The notes under the pieces were generated by a model that saw only the letters and a list, made by a program, of their open reading frames with translations, did no database searches and was not told the DNA's origin. A stretch of 64,000 nt of DNA, from positions 1-64,000 of the forward strand of contig DASCQM010000012.1 in NCBI GenBank assembly GCA_036013055.1, read 5' to 3'. Numbering within the stretch: position 1 is the first letter of the stretch; each line of letters starts with the position of its first letter. This DNA comes from SHYR01 sp036013055. GTDB taxonomy: Bacteria; Chloroflexota; Dehalococcoidia; UBA2979. Shown here piece by piece: positions 59,862-64,000 of the stretch. A program made the translations under genes and the position numbers.

Positions 59862-60018
59862 TCGTGCCGGTCCTCTCGTCGATCGGTTCGCTCAATTCGA
59901 TCGTGCGTCGGGTCGTCTCTGTGGCAGGCAGCGTAGCGCACGACTCGGGAGTGTGACTCGTGTGGCCTGCCTGGCAAGGGGAGGGGTGACGGAGGGTTGT
60001 TGACGGCGCGTTATGGTC

Positions 60019-60032
60019 AGCACTACAGTGCT
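60019..60032. promoter_or_regulatory. Inverted repeat AGCACT-AC-AGTGCT
   Basis: A perfect 6-bp inverted repeat with a 2-bp spacer lies 165 bp upstream of lexA and 3 bp from the LexA-like box. It could bind a dimeric regulator. No matching regulator can be named. Confidence 0.4.
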
Positions 60033-60035
60033 ACA

Positions 60036-60047
60036 GAACATATGTGC
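60036..60047. promoter_or_regulatory. Candidate LexA (SOS) box
   Basis: GAACATATGTGC fits GAAC-N4-GTTC, the Gram-positive type SOS box, with one mismatch in the right half (GTGC). It lies upstream of lexA, where autoregulation is expected. One mismatch leaves the call open. Confidence 0.5.
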
Positions 60048-60196
60048 CGACGTCAGGCGACTGATGGGCGGCGCGATGGTCTGCCGGAGCGACATGCCGA
60101 ATTGGTGTGGAGCAGCGACATTCCGGGTCGACTGACCTTCTCGGTTGGCTGGCTGGATGGCGCACCTGACGAGGCGGGGGTCTCAAAGGGAACACC

Positions 60197-60838
60197 ATGA
60201 GTGATCAACTCTCAGCGAAGCAGCAAGGCATCCTGGATTTCTTGCGCGATTTCATCGAAGACAAGGACTATCCGCCATCGATCCGCGACATCCAGCAGGG
60301 GTGCGACATCTCGTCGACGTCGGTTGTTGACTACAACCTGAAGCGGCTTGAGGAGCGGGGCTTCATCCGACGCGACCGCGAGGTTTCGCGCGCGATCGAG
60401 CTGCTGGAAGCCGGCGGCCGCCGCGCCCGCACGGTGCGCGTACCGGTACTCGGCAAGATCGCGGCTGGCTCGCCGATCCCGACCCCTCCGGAAGCAATGC
60501 CACTCGACCAGTACGACGACTTCATCGAGGTGACTGAGGGTCAGACCGGCGGCGGAGGCGCGAACATCTTCGCTCTGCGCGTCGAAGGCGAGTCGATGAT
60601 CGATGCGCTGATCAATGACGGCGATGTCGTGATCTTCGAGCCTGTGCGGACGTTCAACGACGGCGACATGGTCGCCGTCTGGCTGAAGGACGAGAACGAG
60701 ACCACGCTGAAGAAGGTCTACCGCGAGGGCGACCGCGTGCGCCTCCAGCCGATGAACAAGCAGATGGAGCCGTTCTATACGCCCGCCGAGAACATCGAGG
60801 TTCACGGCCGGGTGCTGACCGCGATCCGTGAATGGTAG
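60197..60838 (+). CDS. lexA: LexA repressor
   Basis: LexA represses SOS genes and cleaves itself when RecA is activated. The 213-residue protein has an N-terminal winged helix (DYPPSIRDIQQGCDISSTSV). The Ala-Gly cleavage site lies in GKIAAGSPIP, the catalytic Ser in VEGESMIDALINDGD, and the Lys in TTLKKVYREGD. All parts needed for self-cleavage are present. The ATG at 60197 has AAAGGGA upstream. A candidate LexA box precedes the gene. Confidence 0.96.
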   Translation: MSDQLSAKQQGILDFLRDFIEDKDYPPSIRDIQQGCDISSTSVVDYNLKRLEERGFIRRDREVSRAIELLEAGGRRARTVRVPVLGKIAAGSPIPTPPEAMPLDQYDDFIEVTEGQTGGGGANIFALRVEGESMIDALINDGDVVIFEPVRTFNDGDMVAVWLKDENETTLKKVYREGDRVRLQPMNKQMEPFYTPAENIEVHGRVLTAIREW

Positions 60839-60990
60839 CTCCGCACGTTGAATCGACGCCGGGCGGCTGATGCCGCTCCGCGTGCGCCCGTTCGTCGATC
60901 GATCGGCGGGTCGCTCGTGACGGACGCTGCTTCGCCCCTGCTGCGAATCCACTGATAGGCTGTGCCGGCGCGCTTGCGGGGAGGTGAGCC

Positions 60991-61974
60991 ATCAGCGCCG
61001 CTCCGTTGCTCAGCGTCTCCGACCTGAACGTCTCCTACCAGACACGGAACGACGTCGTGGCCGCCGTCCGAGGGCTCGATCTCGAGCTGCATCGTGGCGA
61101 GGCCGTGGCGCTCGTCGGGGAGTCCGCTTCCGGCAAGACGACGGTCGCCCTCTCGCTGCTTCGCATCCTGCCCACCAACGCGACGTTCTCGGGTGAGATG
61201 ACGTACGACGGCGCCTCGCTGAGCGCGATGAGCGAGCCGGATCTCCGGCGCGTGCGGGGCGATGAGATTGCGATCATCTTCCAGGACGCTCAGTCGGCAC
61301 TGACCCCGACGCTCACGGTCGGCGATCAGATCAGTGAACTGTTCACGGCCCACCGCCCGATGTCGAAGCTGGAGGCGGACGCCGCCGCGGTGGAGACGCT
61401 CTCCCGTGTGCTACCGGACGCCGCCCGCGTCGCCGAGTCGTACCCGTTTCAGCTCTCAGGCGGCATGGCGCAGCGCGCGCTGATCGCGATGGCCACGGCG
61501 CTCGACCCCTCGATCGTGATTGCCGACGAGCCGACGTCCAGCCTCGATGTGGCGGTGCGCCACGAGATGATCACGTGGCTCGAGCAGATGCGCGATGACC
61601 GCGATGTCGCCGTGCTGCTGATCACCCACGACCTCGGCGTCGTCGCCCGTTTCGCCGACCGCGTGGCGGTGATGTACGCGGGGCGAATCGTCGAAACGGC
61701 GGACGTGAACGCGATCTTCAAGCAGCCGAAGCACCCCTACACGTTCGGGATGCTCGCGAGCGTGCCCGGGCTCGCTCCGCGCGGCACGCGCCTCTACTCG
61801 ATGCCGGGGCAGCCGCCCGACCTCATCGACCTGCCACCGGGGTGCCCGTTCCTACCGCGCTGCAACAAGGCGGTGTCGCAGTGCCGCACCGATGACGCGC
61901 CGGCGCTCGAGACCGTCGATGGTGGTACCCGCGTCGCGTGCTACAACCCGATGGTCGTACCGCTCGTCGACTGA
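60991..61974 (+). CDS. ABC transporter ATPase, oligopeptide/dipeptide type
   Basis: The protein has Walker A GESASGKTT, Q-loop, signature LSGGMAQRALIA, Walker B IVIADEPTSSLDV and H-loop LITHDLGVVARFADR. The OppD/DppD-type C-terminal extension has a Cys cluster (PPGCPFLPRCNKAVSQCRTD), usual in peptide-type ATPases. No permease gene is beside it. The stop-free frame allows ATC 60991, with GGAGG six bases upstream, or TTG 61006 without a good ribosome-binding site. From ATC the product is 327 residues; from TTG 322. Confidence 0.88.
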   Translation: MSAAPLLSVSDLNVSYQTRNDVVAAVRGLDLELHRGEAVALVGESASGKTTVALSLLRILPTNATFSGEMTYDGASLSAMSEPDLRRVRGDEIAIIFQDAQSALTPTLTVGDQISELFTAHRPMSKLEADAAAVETLSRVLPDAARVAESYPFQLSGGMAQRALIAMATALDPSIVIADEPTSSLDVAVRHEMITWLEQMRDDRDVAVLLITHDLGVVARFADRVAVMYAGRIVETADVNAIFKQPKHPYTFGMLASVPGLAPRGTRLYSMPGQPPDLIDLPPGCPFLPRCNKAVSQCRTDDAPALETVDGGTRVACYNPMVVPLVD

Positions 61975-61997
61975 GGCTCGTGCGCTGAGGAGCGTGG

Positions 61998-63056
61998 CTA
62001 GCGCGCCGCGGCGGGCCGTCTGCGCACGATCGTGGCGAGTCGCATCACCAGCAGCTCAAGCGCCAGCGTCTCATCCGCCTGCCCCGTCTTCACTCGATGG
62101 TCGGACGCCTCTACCTCACGCAGTGCCGCTTCGGCCGCCTCGCGCGATGTCGCGCGTGCCTGGCGGATCAGCTTCGTGATCGGAAAGCTGCTGCGCAGGT
62201 TCGTCGCCTTGCCGATCTCTTCGGGCGTGCCGCCCCGCTCCAGCAGTTCGGTGGCCCGGATCAGGTGGCGCAACTGACGCGCGATCATCACCTGGATGCG
62301 CGCCGGGGGCTCGCTGCCCTGTTCGAGCATGCGGCGGATCAGCAGCAACGCCGGTGCCGCGCGACCCTCGACGACCGCATCGACGACATCGAAGATGCCG
62401 GCCTCACGCGCCTCCGGCGTGAGCGCGCGCACGTCATCGATCGTGACGGCGCGGCCGTTCGCGTAGAGGCCGAGCTTCTCGATCTCGGAAGCGAAGAGCC
62501 ACAGGTCGTCGCCAACGAGTTCCGCCAGCTCAGTGATCGCCGCGCGCTCGAACTCGACGCCCGCGCCGGCGGCTCGTTCGCGCGCCCACGCCATGAGTTC
62601 GCTGTCGTCGCTGCTGCGACTCCACGCGCGCAGCAGCGGGAAGTCCTGCACGTCGACGTCCGCGAGCTCCTTCAGTTCGCTGAAGAGGTTGGAGCGGCCA
62701 AATGTGCCGGCGCGCTCCCGGTTGAGCGGCTCCAGCAGCACGAGGTGGTTCGTCGGCGGCAACTGTTCGAGGGCGTCGAGCAGTGGCTGCCACTCGCGGA
62801 CGACACCCTGACCACCGCCGAGGGAGGCGATCAGCCCTTCAACGACGACCACGCGCGAATCAGCGAGGAAGGGGATCGTCGCGACGTGCTGCACGAGTTC
62901 CTGCACGCTGAGGCCGCGCCCGGCGAGCAACGTCGTGTTCGTGGCCAGCATGCCGTCGTGGTCCAGCGCGGCGTGAAGTGAGTGGTAGGCGTCGCGCAGC
63001 CGGAAGTCATCCCGGCCGTAGTAGACGTGAACCCTCGCGTCGGTCGCCTCTGCCAT
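61998..63056 (-). CDS. holA: DNA polymerase III delta subunit
   Basis: HolA opens the sliding clamp in the clamp loader. ATG 63056 gives 352 residues. Family features are HVYYGRDDFRLRDAYHSLHA, DSRVVVVEGLIASLGGGQGV, an AAA-like middle, and the C-terminal domain with LLIRRMLEQGSEPPARIQVM. Sequence similarity in the family is low, but the layout fits. Overlap of its ATG with the stop of the upstream membrane gene (ATGA) suggests coupling. Confidence 0.9.
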   Translation of the reverse strand: MAEATDARVHVYYGRDDFRLRDAYHSLHAALDHDGMLATNTTLLAGRGLSVQELVQHVATIPFLADSRVVVVEGLIASLGGGQGVVREWQPLLDALEQLPPTNHLVLLEPLNRERAGTFGRSNLFSELKELADVDVQDFPLLRAWSRSSDDSELMAWARERAAGAGVEFERAAITELAELVGDDLWLFASEIEKLGLYANGRAVTIDDVRALTPEAREAGIFDVVDAVVEGRAAPALLLIRRMLEQGSEPPARIQVMIARQLRHLIRATELLERGGTPEEIGKATNLRSSFPITKLIRQARATSREAAEAALREVEASDHRVKTGQADETLALELLVMRLATIVRRRPAAAR

Positions 63057-63337
63057 CAGTCGATGTCCAGTTGCCAGCCGAGGAAGGTTGCGATCCCGAT
63101 CAGCACGACGAGAGCGGCACCGGGCCAGAGCAACGTCGAGAAGAAGACCGACGCGTCGCCGTCCATTACGCCCTCGTAGGCCGCCCACGTGAGCGCCAGC
63201 GTGAGGCCGGGCAGTGGCACCCACCAGGGGAATCTGGGGTCGTCGTCGTTGACCAGCGCACCCTGCACGAGATCGCGTGGTCCGGGCGCGCTGGCGCTGG
63301 CGCGGTCGTCTTCGGTTCGGTCAGCATCACCCGCCAT
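63056..63337 (-). CDS. Small membrane protein
   Basis: The 93-residue protein has an N-terminal charged region (MAGDADRTEDDRASASAPGP) and two hydrophobic segments (WWVPLPGLTLALTWAAYEG and LLWPGAALVVLIGIATFLGW) separated by a short acidic loop. No family is recognised. It overlaps holA (ATGA) and lies before cofE. Confidence 0.68.
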   Translation of the reverse strand: MAGDADRTEDDRASASAPGPRDLVQGALVNDDDPRFPWWVPLPGLTLALTWAAYEGVMDGDASVFFSTLLWPGAALVVLIGIATFLGWQLDID

Positions 63338-63398
63338 GGCTGCGATCCTACGGCCCGCCGGGACGCACGACCAGCGGACTGATTACGACCGGGGACGG

Positions 63399-64000
63399 CT
63401 ACAGGAAGAGGTCGAACTCTCGACCGCGGACGAGCTCGCTCGACGACCCTTCGCCGCGCTCGTAGTCGTAACCGCGGATGATCGCCGCCGGGATCGCATC
63501 CACCTTGCCCATCACGAGTTCCGACGCTCCGGCGAGCTGGTCGGCGATGCAGATCGTCGTCACCCGCATCTCCTTGCCGTCCATGTCGGGCAGGCCGACG
63601 TATGAGCGCATCGGTTGAAAGCCCGCGACGCCGATCGCGATGTTCGTGTGGCCCTCGCGCCACGGCCGGCCGAAGGTGTCGGTCATGACGACGGCGATCT
63701 CGATGCCGAGGCGCTCGCGAACCGCGTCGCGGATGCCGCGGCAGGACGCGTCCGGGTCGACCGGCAGCAGCGAGATGATGTCCTCCCCGCCTACGTTCGA
63801 GCCATCGACGCCGGCGTTCGCGCAGATGAAGCCGTGCTTGGTCTGCGTGATCAACACGCCCTCGACCTGCCGCACGACACGATTCGACTCCTGCAGCACG
63901 GCTTCGACGAGCCGGGGGTCCTTCTCCGTCCGCTCGGCGAAGCGGGTCGCGAATTCGCTCGGCTGATACGAGTCCAGCGGCACGAGCCGCCCCTCTGCCC
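63399..64000 (-). CDS. cofE: Coenzyme F420-0:L-glutamate ligase, 3' part
   Basis: CofE adds gamma-linked glutamates to F420-0. About 200 C-terminal residues are visible and the gene continues past the right edge; the in-frame codons before GTG 63983 read AEGRL, so that codon is probably internal. Signatures are GVDGSNVGGEDIISLLPVDP, DTFGRPWREGHTNIAIGVAG and GMPLPDMDGKE-like YVGLPDMDGKEMR. F420 would serve the LLM oxidoreductase at 55054. Confidence 0.94.
   Translation of the reverse strand, partial: AEGRLVPLDSYQPSEFATRFAERTEKDPRLVEAVLQESNRVVRQVEGVLITQTKHGFICANAGVDGSNVGGEDIISLLPVDPDASCRGIRDAVRERLGIEIAVVMTDTFGRPWREGHTNIAIGVAGFQPMRSYVGLPDMDGKEMRVTTICIADQLAGASELVMGKVDAIPAAIIRGYDYERGEGSSSELVRGREFDLFL

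Larger units (their letters stand above)
59862..60196. other. Intergenic region upstream of lexA
   Basis: This 335-bp region between the divergent PIG-L gene and lexA holds the promoters of both and the dyads listed separately. A short plus-strand open frame here shows no family features and is considered non-coding. No RNA gene was recognised. Confidence 0.5.

Noticed and set aside
59997..60200. Short frame before lexA
   Set aside because: It covers the lexA regulatory dyads and has no conserved features.

Overview
The window is high-GC DNA from a bacterium, with 3' codon positions strongly GC-biased. The best guess is a Chloroflexota-like lineage. The reasons are coenzyme F420 genes (cofE, an LLM-family oxidoreductase), zinc-type S14 and S4, a zinc-lid adenylate kinase, flagellar genes, and translation genes with long acidic tails. 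This placement is inference; no rRNA is present to settle it.

Region 1 (1-18230, + strand) is a compressed S10-spc-alpha superoperon: the tuf 3' end, then S10, L3, L4, L23, L2, S19, L22, S3, L16, L29, S17, L14, L24, L5, S14, S8, L6, L18, S5, L30, L15, secY, adk, map, infA, L36, S13, S11, S4, rpoA, L17, truA, L13 and S9. Many stops and starts overlap. L3, L29, S17, L15, L13 and RpoA carry Ala/Asp/Glu-rich C-terminal extensions.

Region 2 (18262-27476, - strand) is a nearly continuous, mostly overlapping run for SAM turnover and sugar nucleotides: apt, mtnA, an HNH nuclease, mtnP, a GNAT protein, ahcY, metK, a sugar-phosphate nucleotidylyltransferase and a phosphohexomutase. MetK makes SAM, AhcY recycles SAH, MtnP and MtnA salvage methylthioadenosine, and Apt recovers the adenine.

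Region 3 (27591-35851) holds a methyltransferase and plsX, then csoR with a palindromic operator. Next is a thiol-redox group: trxA, a ferredoxin-thioredoxin reductase (FTR) catalytic subunit on the opposite strand, and trxB. The FTR gene has an in-frame TGA exactly where the last active-site Cys of the CPC-X16-CxC-X8-CHC signature should be. Coding continues for 63 more codons, and a hairpin with a GGUC loop follows the TGA. A complete tRNA-Sec gene (selC) lies about 6 kb away. Together these indicate a selenocysteine-containing FTR, the most exciting feature here. An MFS carrier, a thiolase/DUF35 pair and a Panacea-type gene follow.

Region 4 (36394-41607) is a roughly 5.1-kb island in selC. 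A 61-bp direct repeat of the 3' part of the tRNA gene lies at both ends. The cargo is a copper cassette (CopC-CopD-cytochrome c fusion, CopC, a lipoprotein, a His-rich secreted protein) and a truncated PAS sensor. No integrase is recognised.

Region 5 (41637-52942) is mixed accessory DNA: a formamidase-like protein, an FHA-GNAT fusion, an SDR, a head-on pair of broken-looking genes, a hydrolase, a flavin reductase, a lytic transglycosylase, tRNA-His, two lipoproteins, and a small flagellar locus with a frameshifted flgE.

Region 6 (52957-64000) carries a fumarylacetoacetase-family enzyme, a short cysteinyl-tRNA synthetase-like protein, an LLM oxidoreductase, an MFS carrier, an Ala-rich helical protein, a thioredoxin-like protein, a NUDIX hydrolase, a PIG-L deacetylase, lexA with a candidate SOS box, an oligopeptide-type ABC ATPase, holA, a small membrane protein and the 3' part of cofE. 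Several genes in regions 4-6 lack an ATG/GTG/TTG at the expected start and have ATC or CTG there instead.
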